In this document: in pieces, positions 8,331 to 16,273 of the stretch
How positions within the stretch are numbered: the first letter of the stretch is position 1
How the letters are laid out: each line of letters opens with the position of its first letter
NCBI GenBank assembly: GCA_024404915.1
Contig: JAKSPJ010000005.1
Coordinates: 62,001-126,000 of the forward strand
From: Oscillospiraceae bacterium
GTDB lineage: Bacteria; Bacillota; Clostridia; Oscillospirales; Ruminococcaceae
DNA length: 64,000 nucleotides
Reading direction: 5' to 3'
Made by a program: the position numbers and the translations under genes
The notes under the pieces: model-generated
Databases searched by the model: none
The model's input: only the letters and a program-made list of their open reading frames with translations
Told to the model about the DNA's origin: nothing

Positions 8331-9566
8331 TTCCGGTGTTTCTGACAGCAGGCTGATATTTTGTACATCTGCCAGCTTTTTATTGATTGCTCTTGTACGC
8401 ACACCAACAAGCTGGTCCAGTTCTGTTCCTGCCGCCTGGATTTTCTTCTGGGTTGAAGAAAGGGCACTTTCAAATTTACTAAATTCCGTTTTAACGCCGC
8501 TGAGTATCTGCCATACACGGTCAGACTGTTTCTGTATCGCAAGCGTACGAAATCCCATATACAATGCATTCAGCATGGCCGCCATGGTAGAGGGTCCTGC
8601 AACATTCACAGAATATTTCTGCTGCAGTTCCTCTGTCAGCCCACTGTTCACCACTTCGGAATACAGTCCCTCAAAGGGAAGGAACATAATACCGAATGCT
8701 GTTGTTTCCGGCTCATGAATATATTTTGTACGGATATCCTTGGCAAAACTGAGAATGCGCTGGCGGAGATTGCTTTGTGCCGTCTCCACCTGTGCTTTGT
8801 CTCCGGATTCCTGTGCTTCTATCAGCTGCATATAGCAATCCGCAGGAAATTTGGAATCAATCGGCAGATAAACAGGCTGTCCATCCTCTGTGGGTAGTTT
8901 AATTGCAAACTCCACACGTTTATTTGTGCCTCGAACGGTCTCCACATTGGTATCATATTGTTCCGGTGCAAGAATCTCCTGCAAAATGCTGCCCAGCTGT
9001 ATTTCACCAAGGGTGCCTCTGGTTTTCACATTGGCAAGCACACGTTTTAAGCCGCCCACATCTTCTGCAAGGTTTTTCATTTCTCCAAGACCCTTATATA
9101 CTGCTTCGAGACTTGTTACCACTTTTTTGAAGCTTTCGTTCATGGTGCTTTCCAGCTGTTCATGCAATGTATGATCCACTGTGGTCTGAATCTCTTTCAG
9201 ACGAGCCTCATTCTGCATGCGAAGCTGTTCCATTTGCTGCGTTATTGTATTGCGAAGTGCTGCCATATTGGCTGCATTTTCTGATTCCAGTCCCTGAATT
9301 CTGATTTCAAACTGTTTTAACTGGGAGGCAGTGGTATCACGGGTTTGTGCCTGATTCTGGGAAATGGAATCGTTCAGCATTCGCATTGACATTTCAATGG
9401 CATCATTTGTAGATTTGGATTGTTCACGCCGCAGATTCTGTTCTTCCTTCTGCATACGCTGCAGCATCGGGATTGTCTGATGGCTCCTGCTTTTAAAAAG
9501 CATGTAGATAACAAGCATCTGAAGCAGTATACTAATTATCACAAAAATCATAATTGCAATCAGCAT
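8301..9566 (-). CDS. rmuC: DNA recombination protein RmuC
   Basis: 421 aa. Residues about 3-25 form one membrane helix. A long coiled coil (about 35-165) is rich in Gln, Glu and Arg. The RmuC domain follows, with KTRGTLGEIQLGSIL, VEFAIKLPTEDGQPVYLPIDSKFP (a PD-(D/E)XK-like core) and FLPFEGLYSEV. RmuC limits DNA inversions at inverted repeats and is thought to be a nuclease of the restriction-endonuclease fold. A good ribosome site (aaaggaga) precedes the ATG. Confidence 0.92.
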   Translation of the reverse strand: MLIAIMIFVIISILLQMLVIYMLFKSRSHQTIPMLQRMQKEEQNLRREQSKSTNDAIEMSMRMLNDSISQNQAQTRDTTASQLKQFEIRIQGLESENAANMAALRNTITQQMEQLRMQNEARLKEIQTTVDHTLHEQLESTMNESFKKVVTSLEAVYKGLGEMKNLAEDVGGLKRVLANVKTRGTLGEIQLGSILQEILAPEQYDTNVETVRGTNKRVEFAIKLPTEDGQPVYLPIDSKFPADCYMQLIEAQESGDKAQVETAQSNLRQRILSFAKDIRTKYIHEPETTAFGIMFLPFEGLYSEVVNSGLTEELQQKYSVNVAGPSTMAAMLNALYMGFRTLAIQKQSDRVWQILSGVKTEFSKFESALSSTQKKIQAAGTELDQLVGVRTRAINKKLADVQNISLLSETPENTMPMESEF

Positions 9567-9685
9567 TCTATTCTTCTCCTTTATGAAAACTGTGATTTCA
9601 CAGGGATTTGATATGTTATATTATACCATATTCCGGCTGTTTTGTCTACTCATACTGATTTTACAATATTTTATAGAAAATCCTA

Positions 9686-9714
9686 TTGAAAAAAAAGTTT
9701 ATCTATGCTATAAT
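9686..9714 (+). promoter_or_regulatory. Promoter of the 166-aa gene and RT cassette
   Basis: TTGAAA (9686-9691), a 17-nt spacer and TATAAT (9709-9714). The leader to the first ATG is about 65 nt. It is the only clear promoter seen before the reverse transcriptase. Confidence 0.7.
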
Positions 9715-9788
9715 AAAAAAAACACTGCACGCCTGAATGATATTACAGTCGATATCCATTACAGCAATCGTGCAGAATGGAGGATTAT

Positions 9789-10289
9789 ATGGGATTGCTA
9801 GATAAACTTTTTTCCAGAAAAAATGATGCTGTCGATATGCTGAAGGATATCTCAAAATACATCAATCAGGAGGCTTCCACAGCCACACAGAATCCCCGTC
9901 AAACCACACAGCCCCAGAACATACATTCCGCAGCCGTACAGCAGAAAACACCCCAAGGACAGTCATGGGGACCCACTATGCCGGAGGAGGAAAACCAGTA
10001 TTCCTATCACGGAAGCTATGAACAATACTTTGAAGATATCTTTCAGTCTTCTTTTTCACAGTATTCGCTGACGAAAGAGAATATACAGAACCGCACAGTG
10101 TATACATTTATGAAAGATGCGAACAAATGCCTGGTGATCGAACTGGTTTCACGCAAAAGCAACCCTCAGAAGATTCGCTGCGACTGTGCCAAACTCCATA
10201 TTCCCTATCTGCGCTTTTACTATGACTATCATGGCTGGTGGAATACACGTTCCTATGTCATCAATCGTACAAATAACGCGCTCAGATGA
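9789..10289 (+). CDS. Unknown 166-aa protein upstream of the reverse transcriptase
   Basis: The start is ATG 9789 with GGAGG 5 nt upstream; the in-frame ATG at 9777 overlaps that site. An N-terminal segment (MGLLDKLFSRK) is amphipathic. Residues about 30-70 are Gln/Thr/Pro-rich linker. The C-terminal 95 residues form a compact domain whose end (VIELVSRK, then CAKLHIPYLRFYYD and HGWWNTRSY) resembles the last part of restriction-endonuclease-like DUF2726-type folds, where a conserved acidic strand is followed by an R/D helix and an ipllR strand. That similarity is by eye and weak; I would not call it a nuclease. It is the only gene between a good promoter and the RNA/RT pair. Confidence 0.6.
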   Translation: MGLLDKLFSRKNDAVDMLKDISKYINQEASTATQNPRQTTQPQNIHSAAVQQKTPQGQSWGPTMPEEENQYSYHGSYEQYFEDIFQSSFSQYSLTKENIQNRTVYTFMKDANKCLVIELVSRKSNPQKIRCDCAKLHIPYLRFYYDYHGWWNTRSYVINRTNNALR

Positions 10290-10304
10290 GCGGTTCATAT
10301 TGAT

Positions 10305-10448
10305 AAAAACAGAAAGAAAACGCTCTGCGCCTGTGGCGGACCCGGCACAAATCTTTTTTATGCTTCGCAGGCAGCTGATTTGTGTACGGTCTTGTACTTC
10401 CTGGAATTTTCCAGGCTTTAACGCTTTTTCTTTCTGTTTTTTTATGGA
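10305..10448 (+). ncRNA. Candidate structured RNA preceding the reverse transcriptase
   Basis: Two arms (10305-10320 and 10426-10441) form a 16-bp perfect stem that encloses about 105 nt. Inside lie three hairpins: cgcc-tgt-ggcg (10328-10338); a long one closed by acc/ggt and then cacaaatc/gatttgtg (10340-10390); and cctgga-attt-tccagg (10400-10415). The 3' arm runs into seven T residues, so it could also end transcription. The RT start codon follows 51 nt after the stem. The layout (closing inverted repeats, internal stem-loops, RT just downstream) is like the msr-msd RNA of retrons and the RNAs of some defence RTs, but I see no further family hallmark. The alternative is a large terminator for the upstream gene. 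Confidence 0.55.
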
Positions 10449-10498
10449 TATAGAAAGACCAGCATCATAGTATGATACTTCCCTGAAAGGATGATGAA

Positions 10499-11707
10499 AT
10501 GAGCCTGCTGAATCAGCTGTCTGATGAAAAAGTATGGCATGCTTTTTTGGAATACAAAACTTCCTTGATCTGCACAGAGCAGTTTCGTAATGAACTGAAG
10601 AACTTTATTGACGAGAAAAGATATCTGCCTGTTGTGCAGATGATTTTACAGGGTGAATCCTTTCCCCTGCCTCGAAAAGCAATCATCAGCAAAATGTCTT
10701 CCGAAAAGAAAAGGATTGTCTACACATATCCATCAGATGCAAACATAGTACTGAAACTGCTGACCTATCTTCTGCTGCGAAAATATAATGCACTCTTTTC
10801 ACGAAATCTATACTCCTTTCGGCCGGGACGTACTGCCAAAGATGCCATTCGTACCCTGACAAAGTTCAGCCGGAAAAAGGCATATTACGCCTATAAGGCA
10901 GATATCAGCAACTATTTTAATTCTGTGCCTGTGCCTCTGCTGCTGAATGAACTAGCAGAAATCATTCAGGGTGATGCACCGCTGCTTCAGTTTTTAAGCA
11001 GACTGCTTCTGGAAGAATGTGTACTGGAAAACAAATGCATCATCAAAGAAACCAAGGGCATAATGGCAGGCACGCCACTGGCCTCTTTCTACGCAAATGT
11101 ATTTCTCCGCAAACTGGATATGTATTTTTCTGATATACCATATGCACGATATTCAGACGATATCATTTTGTTTGCAGACAGTCTTTCAGAGTGTCAGCAG
11201 TATGCAGGATTCATTCAGCAATATCTGAAAAAACGTGGGCTGACCGTCAATCCGGAAAAAGAATTCTATTTTGAACCTGAGAAAGGCTGGCATTTTCTCG
11301 GATTCTCTTATTGCAGCGGCATCATTGATATTGCACCTGCATCTGTTCAAAAAATAAAGCAGAAAATGCGCAGAAAAACAAGAGCACTGATGCGATGGCG
11401 TCAGCGGAATCAGGTGGAGGGCACAAAAGCAGCCGCCGCTTTCATCCGCATTTTCAACCGCAAATTGCTGGAACATACAGATGAACACAGTCTTTCCTGG
11501 AAGCTGTGGTTTTTCTCTGTCATCAATACCGCCGACAGTCTGCATATTATTGACCAATATGCCCAGGACTGCATTCGCTATCTCATCAGCGGAACGCACC
11601 GCAAATCCCGTTATCAGGTTCGATACGCAGACTTAAAAGCCCTTGGCTACCGCAGCCTGGTGCATGAGTATTACACCGCCCGACGGGATCATGACAATAC
11701 AGCATAA
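10499..11707 (+). CDS. Stand-alone reverse transcriptase (YSDD type)
   Basis: 402 aa. RT blocks in order: YSFRPGRTAKDAI (about 105-116, motif 2), YKADISNYF with Asp135 (motif A), GIMAGTPLASFYAN (187-200, motif B), YARYSDDIILFA with Asp220/Asp221 (motif C) and WHFLGFSY (motif D/thumb junction). A basic region (KIKQKMRRKTRALMRWRQR, 285-303) and a conserved-looking end, ALGYRSLVHEYY, follow. All three catalytic Asp are present, so it should be active. No endonuclease, maturase or DNA-binding domain is seen, and I do not see the retron VTG or NAXXH motifs, so it is neither a group II intron protein nor a clear retron RT. The ribosome site is gaaagga, 6 nt before the ATG. It resembles stand-alone RTs found in many gut Clostridia whose function is not established. 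Confidence 0.85.
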   Translation: MSLLNQLSDEKVWHAFLEYKTSLICTEQFRNELKNFIDEKRYLPVVQMILQGESFPLPRKAIISKMSSEKKRIVYTYPSDANIVLKLLTYLLLRKYNALFSRNLYSFRPGRTAKDAIRTLTKFSRKKAYYAYKADISNYFNSVPVPLLLNELAEIIQGDAPLLQFLSRLLLEECVLENKCIIKETKGIMAGTPLASFYANVFLRKLDMYFSDIPYARYSDDIILFADSLSECQQYAGFIQQYLKKRGLTVNPEKEFYFEPEKGWHFLGFSYCSGIIDIAPASVQKIKQKMRRKTRALMRWRQRNQVEGTKAAAAFIRIFNRKLLEHTDEHSLSWKLWFFSVINTADSLHIIDQYAQDCIRYLISGTHRKSRYQVRYADLKALGYRSLVHEYYTARRDHDNTA

Positions 11708-11709
11708 AT

Positions 11710-11759
11710 AAAAAGCCTTAGTATTACAGACAATTTATCCGTAACACTATGGCTTTTTT
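11710..11759 (+). terminator. Terminator after the reverse transcriptase
   Basis: Long imperfect stem aaaaagcc.tagt.ttac / gtaa.acta.ggcttttt, 3 nt after the RT stop, ending in TTTTTT. It also closes the convergent minus-strand gene at 11779. Confidence 0.85.
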
Positions 11760-11778
11760 CAATACATATTAAAATGGC

Positions 11779-12972
11779 TTACTCGCCGAAATATCTCTTC
11801 AGCAGGCCTGCAAGAGCCTTTCCATGTCTGGCCTCGTCCTTAGCCATCTCATGAACAGTGTCATGGATTGCATCCAGATTCAGCTCCTTTGCCTTCTGAG
11901 CCAGCTTCAGCTTGCCTTCTGTTGCACCATGCTCAGCTGCAACTCTCTTTTCCAGGTTTTCCTTTGTAGAAGAAGAAACCACTTCGCCCAGCAGTTCAGC
12001 GAACTTGGCAGCATGCTCTGCTTCCTCATATGCTGCCTTTTCCCAGTAAAGGCCAATCTCCGGATAACCCTCTCTGTGAGCAACACGAGCCATTGCAAGA
12101 TACATGCCAACTTCCGTGCATTCGCCGGAGAAGTTTGCACGCAGACCATCCAGGATTTCCTGGTCTGTCACACTCTTTGCAATTCCGACTTCATGCTCAC
12201 AAGCAAATGTCAGCTCTGCGCTGTCATCCTTCTTTATAAATTTGGAACCCGGAACACCACACTGGGGGCACTTTTCCGGTGCCTCATCGCCCTCGTGCAC
12301 ATAACCACATACAGGACATACATACTTTGCCATTTTCTTATCCTCCGTTTTCATTGCAATTTTTTCAAAGTCGGATGAAGGGTGCTTACACAGCGGACAG
12401 ATGAAATCCGCCGGCAGCTCTTCTCCAACATATTCATACCCACAAATGGTGCAGCGCCAGATGGTCTGACCATCCGGTGTAGTACCTGCAGCAACCGGCT
12501 TGGGCTTGATGTTTTCCAGGTAATAACTGTAGGTTACAGAAGGAACTGCACTCAATACCTGCATATCTGTAATCTCACCGATGAACATTATGTGTGAGCC
12601 AAGGTCCACCATCTGGCTGACCTGCACAGAAAAACAGGCATTTGTTCCTGTCAGCAGATAATACACACCGTTTTTATCACGTTCACAGCCGGTATACCCT
12701 GCAAACTTGTCTGTATCTTTGCCGCTCTGAAAGCCGAAATGCCGGAATAAATCAAAGGAGGCATCCCGACTGATGACAGACACAGCAAATTTTTTGCTTT
12801 TGGCAATCATCTCGCAGGTGTAATTTGCCTTATTCACAGAAATACTCAGCTGATTTGGTGCAGATGCGGCCTGAATCGCAGTATTGATAATACAGCCGTT
12901 ATCCTTGCCGTCACTGCAGGAAGTCAGTACAAACAATCCATAACTGATTTTATGCAATGCTTTTGCGTCCAA
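11779..12972 (-). CDS. Flavin reductase / rubredoxin / reverse rubrerythrin fusion
   Basis: 397 aa from a TTG at 12972 with AGGAGG 7 nt upstream. The ATG at 12993 lies before that site, and the TTG product begins like other flavoredoxins ([12 protein letters not shown]). Domains: FMN flavin reductase-like (1-160); rubredoxin with Cys pairs at 174/177 and 192/195; a short second rubredoxin-like module, CPVCGY...CPQCG, Cys 219/222 and 235/238; and a ferritin-like diiron domain (about 255-397) with EEAEH and DEARH. The rubredoxin-first order is that of clostridial reverse rubrerythrin, which reduces H2O2 and O2. Fusion to a flavin reductase would let NAD(P)H electrons pass through FMN and rubredoxin to the diiron site in a single chain. 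Cytosolic; a stress role is inferred from the family. Confidence 0.85.
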   Translation of the reverse strand: MDAKALHKISYGLFVLTSCSDGKDNGCIINTAIQAASAPNQLSISVNKANYTCEMIAKSKKFAVSVISRDASFDLFRHFGFQSGKDTDKFAGYTGCERDKNGVYYLLTGTNACFSVQVSQMVDLGSHIMFIGEITDMQVLSAVPSVTYSYYLENIKPKPVAAGTTPDGQTIWRCTICGYEYVGEELPADFICPLCKHPSSDFEKIAMKTEDKKMAKYVCPVCGYVHEGDEAPEKCPQCGVPGSKFIKKDDSAELTFACEHEVGIAKSVTDQEILDGLRANFSGECTEVGMYLAMARVAHREGYPEIGLYWEKAAYEEAEHAAKFAELLGEVVSSSTKENLEKRVAAEHGATEGKLKLAQKAKELNLDAIHDTVHEMAKDEARHGKALAGLLKRYFGE

Positions 12973-13067
12973 GAAAACTCCTCCTATTCTCATTGGTTAC
13001 AGTTTCAAAGCACGGTATCTGACAATACCGGCGAATGAAACATCCTCATAAAGCAACTGATACTTCC

Positions 13068-13093
13068 GATAGCGCTATCCAGTTATAATTATA
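13068..13093 (-). promoter_or_regulatory. Promoter/operator region of the rubrerythrin fusion
   Basis: On the minus strand a TATAAT box occupies 13093-13088. It overlaps TTATAAT (13083-13089, plus strand), a perfect half of the PerR box of Firmicutes. A 12-bp perfect palindrome, GATAGCGCTATC, lies just downstream at 13068-13079. Both could be regulator sites for an oxidative-stress gene. The -35 is poor and the second PerR half does not match. Confidence 0.35.
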
Positions 13094-13167
13094 TCCTATT
13101 TTGCAATATTATACAATTCACATCATGCACAATTTTTGCAGTATAAAATCGTATATTTTTCACAAAT

Positions 13168-13200
13168 AAAGAAGCCCTCTGTGATTACAAAGGGCTTCTT
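13168..13200 (-). terminator. Terminator of the ara operon
   Basis: Stem aagaagccct / agggcttctt (10 bp, 13169-13200), followed on the minus strand by a T-rich run. It lies 16 nt past the araA stop. Confidence 0.85.
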
Positions 13201-13215
13201 TTCATCTTATCAATA

Positions 13216-14649
13216 TTATCTGCGATACAGAATATCGCCAAGCATCAGGTCACGTTCCAGACCAACCGTGGTAGTATTTTCGTTGATACATACCAACTCC
13301 AGATTCATGATGCGTGCGAAATCCTGAACCGCTTCATCCGTAATGTCATAAGACAGCACAGTATGGTGCGCACCGCCTGCAACAATCCAGCACTCCAGAC
13401 CTGTCAGGAAGTTCGGCATCGGCTTCCATGTAGCACGGGCAACCGGCAGATTCGGCATATCCTGGAAAGGCTTTTCACATACAACATCCTGCACAATCAA
13501 GCGCATTCTGCCGCCTGCATCAATCAGGGAGAGCACCTTTGCCTTGCCTGCAATTCCCTCAAAGACCAGTCTTGCAGGCGGCTCTTTGCCGCCGATGCCC
13601 AGCGGATGCACCTCAATTCTCGGCTTATCCGCTGCAATGCCGGGATCAACCTCCAGCATGTGAGAGCCAAGAATCACCTCATGCTTATAGTCATAGGTGT
13701 AGTCTTCCATAAAGGAAGTATTGCCATCCGGATACATTGCCTTGACAACAGCAGTCAGACCGGCTGTTTTCCAGTCGCCCTCTGCACCAAAGCCATACCC
13801 CTTTGCCATCAGATGCTGGGTTGCAAGGCCGGGCAGCTGACGCATTCCATGCAGGTCCTCAAAGGTATTGGAAAATGCCTTTGCACCAACACGCTTCAGA
13901 ATTCTTTCAATGGCAATTTCCTCTCGTGCCTGATAACGCACTGCGTCCAGATCATCTGTGCAGATGTCATAGCAGGATTCGTATTCCTTCATCAGCACGT
14001 CAATCTCAGCTTCTGTAACAGCGTCCATTTCCTTTACCAGATCGCCCACTGCCCAGGTATTGACCTGCCAGCCAAGCTTAATCTGTGTTTCAACCTTATC
14101 GCCCTCTGTAACGGCCACCTCACGCATATTGTCGCCGAAACGAACAATTTTCAGTTCCTTGCTGAACAGAGAGCCCACCGCAGCACGCTGCCAATCCCCA
14201 ATTTTTTTCTGAACCTGGGGATCTTTCCAGTAACCTGCCACAACAGCACGGGACATACGCATGCGGGCACCGATGAAACCATGTTCACGGTCACCATGCG
14301 CAGACTGATGCAGATTCATGTAGTCCATGTCAATGGCTTCATTCGGAATGGACTCGTTGAACTGTGTGTGGAAATGGAGCCAAGGCTTCTGAAGCATTGC
14401 AAGACCATTAATCCACATTTTAGAAGGAGAGAATGTGTGGCAGAATGTAATAATACCGCCGCACTCGTCGTCGTAGTTTGCTTCCTTGATAATGCGCACA
14501 ATCTCATCATTGGATTTTGCAGTCACCTTATATTCTACCGGGAAAGGAAGCTGCAGACCGTTGGCAATTTCCTTTGCATCTGCTTCCACCTGACGAAGTG
14601 TTTCTTCGCCATACATGGCCTGTGAGCCAACAATAAACCAGAATTTCAT
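13216..14649 (-). CDS. araA: L-arabinose isomerase
   Basis: 477 aa from the ATG at 14649 (GGAG 8 nt upstream); a longer frame adds 31 residues inside the upstream gene and is rejected. It starts FWFIVGSQAMYGEE and contains WINGLAMLQKPWLHFHTQFN, HGDREHGFIGARMR, the metal/catalytic Glu region GFGAEGDWKTAG, and HPLGIGGKEPPARLVF. AraA converts L-arabinose to L-ribulose in the cytosol using Mn2+. It is last in the operon binding protein, ATPase, two permeases, kinase, araA. An araD epimerase, needed to finish the pathway, is not in the window. Confidence 0.95.
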   Translation of the reverse strand: MKFWFIVGSQAMYGEETLRQVEADAKEIANGLQLPFPVEYKVTAKSNDEIVRIIKEANYDDECGGIITFCHTFSPSKMWINGLAMLQKPWLHFHTQFNESIPNEAIDMDYMNLHQSAHGDREHGFIGARMRMSRAVVAGYWKDPQVQKKIGDWQRAAVGSLFSKELKIVRFGDNMREVAVTEGDKVETQIKLGWQVNTWAVGDLVKEMDAVTEAEIDVLMKEYESCYDICTDDLDAVRYQAREEIAIERILKRVGAKAFSNTFEDLHGMRQLPGLATQHLMAKGYGFGAEGDWKTAGLTAVVKAMYPDGNTSFMEDYTYDYKHEVILGSHMLEVDPGIAADKPRIEVHPLGIGGKEPPARLVFEGIAGKAKVLSLIDAGGRMRLIVQDVVCEKPFQDMPNLPVARATWKPMPNFLTGLECWIVAGGAHHTVLSYDITDEAVQDFARIMNLELVCINENTTTVGLERDLMLGDILYRR

Positions 14650-14669
14650 AGTTATCACTCCATTTTCTT

Positions 14670-16253
14670 TTATTGAATCGCTGCTTTCTCCGCAGCAAGT
14701 CCGTTCCGATAATTCTCCATGTAAGCATCCAGTCCCCTGCACATTTCCGGAGAAGGTGCTGCGGTATGCTGTTCCTGATTTGCAAACACACGTTCATTCA
14801 GGAATTTATCAAGAGTCTCATTCTGATTCTCACGAATCAGATATGAAGCCAGAAGAGCAATACCCCAGGCGCCGCCCTCTCCTGCAGACTGCATCAAAGT
14901 CACATTTGCATTCAATGCAGCCGCCAGTGCAGGCTGTGTTATCAGCGGTGTCTTGAACAAGCCGCCATGGGCATAAATCTGCTGCGGATGTACCTGCTCC
15001 TCCCGGTTCAGAATATCCATACCGATTTTCAAGGTAGCAAAGCAGGAATATACCAGACTGCGCATCAGGTTCTGAATGGTAAAACCAGAATCCGGCGTGC
15101 GAATCATCATCGGGCGTCCGCTCTGCATACCAGTGATTTCCTCACCGGAAAAATAATTATAGCTGACAATATCGCCGCAATCCTCTTCGCCCTGGGCTGC
15201 CGCCGTATACAATGCATCATACAACTGACCCTTCGGCACGGAACATCCCATCACATCCAGGAAACTGCTGAACATCTTTACCCACGCATCAAAATCAGAG
15301 GAACAATTGTTGCAGTGCACCATTGCCACGGGATCACCGCAAGGAGTGGTCACCATATCGATTTCCTTGTGAACAGCCTTCAGATTATGCTCCAGAACCA
15401 TCATTGCAAAAATGGAAGTGCCTGCAGATACATTGCCTGTATTCGGACGAATGCTGTTTGTTGCAGCCATTCCGGTCTGTGCATCACCTTCCGGCGGACA
15501 GAAGGGCACACCCATCTGAAATGCCCCTGTGGGATCCAGCAGCTTTGCGCCCTGCTCCGTCAATCTGCCTGCACATTCTCCCAGCGGAACAATTTGCGGC
15601 ATGATTTCCAGAAGCGGTGCCTGCAAAGGCGTATCCTGAACCAGTGCGTCAAAGATGCCGCACATGGTATTATTGTACTGTCTTTTTTCAGAATCAATCG
15701 GGAAAATACCGGAGGCATCGCCAATACCAATGACCTTTTCACCGGTCAGCAGATAATGCACATAGCCTGCCAGCGTTGTAATAAAGCGGATGTTCTCCAC
15801 ATGAGGCTCTTTGTTCAGAATCGCCTGATACAAATGTGCAATACTCCATCTCTGAGGAATATTGAAGGAGAAAGCATCTGTCAGGGAATTTGCAGCCTCC
15901 TGTGTGATAGTATTGCGCCAGGTACGGAACGGCACAAGCAGATTCATGTCAGAATCAAAAGCCAGATATCCGTGCATCATTGCAGAAATACCGATGCTGC
16001 CTGCAGTAGTCAGAGGCACACCATATTTCTGCTCTGTATTCTTCATCAGATCTGCAAAGCAGGCCTGCAAACCCTGCTGCACTGTATCCAGGGCATAGGT
16101 CCAGATTCCGTTTTCCAGCTGATTGCACCAGTCAAAGACACCGGATGCCAGAGGCGTATAGTCAGAACCAATCAGAACAGCTTTGATTCTGGTTGACCCA
16201 AACTCAATGCCGATGCTGGTCTTTCCATTTCGTATTTCTTCAGAATAATTCAT
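14670..16253 (-). CDS. FGGY-family sugar kinase, probable L-ribulokinase
   Basis: 527 aa. The actin-like fold of FGGY kinases shows GIEFGSTRIKAVLIG at the N-terminus (phosphate 1), GISAMMHGYLAFD, TGNVSAGTSIFAM (phosphate 2) and the adenosine region QIYAHGGLFKTPL...AAALN. Because it sits 20 nt before araA behind an arabinose-type importer, phosphorylation of L-ribulose to L-ribulose 5-phosphate is the likeliest reaction. Sequence alone does not exclude xylulose, and the xylose operon further right has no kinase, so it might serve both. Ribosome site gaggtga, 5 nt upstream. Confidence 0.8.
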   Translation of the reverse strand: MNYSEEIRNGKTSIGIEFGSTRIKAVLIGSDYTPLASGVFDWCNQLENGIWTYALDTVQQGLQACFADLMKNTEQKYGVPLTTAGSIGISAMMHGYLAFDSDMNLLVPFRTWRNTITQEAANSLTDAFSFNIPQRWSIAHLYQAILNKEPHVENIRFITTLAGYVHYLLTGEKVIGIGDASGIFPIDSEKRQYNNTMCGIFDALVQDTPLQAPLLEIMPQIVPLGECAGRLTEQGAKLLDPTGAFQMGVPFCPPEGDAQTGMAATNSIRPNTGNVSAGTSIFAMMVLEHNLKAVHKEIDMVTTPCGDPVAMVHCNNCSSDFDAWVKMFSSFLDVMGCSVPKGQLYDALYTAAAQGEEDCGDIVSYNYFSGEEITGMQSGRPMMIRTPDSGFTIQNLMRSLVYSCFATLKIGMDILNREEQVHPQQIYAHGGLFKTPLITQPALAAALNANVTLMQSAGEGGAWGIALLASYLIRENQNETLDKFLNERVFANQEQHTAAPSPEMCRGLDAYMENYRNGLAAEKAAIQ

Positions 16254-16273
16254 CAGATCACCTCATTTTCAGA

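Noticed and set aside
10305..11707. Retron identity for the RT and RNA
   Set aside because: The layout fits, but I do not find the retron-specific VTG and NAXXH motifs in the RT nor a clear branching G context, so I only call a candidate RT-associated RNA.
10290..11760. Group II intron or diversity-generating retroelement
   Set aside because: No maturase or endonuclease domain and no intron domain V/VI-like 3' end are seen, and there is no template/variable repeat pair or Avd-like gene near the RT.
13363..16196. Long plus-strand frames opposite araA and the kinase (about 400 codons each)
   Set aside because: They mirror strongly coding minus-strand genes, are rich in Cys and His, and have no domains.
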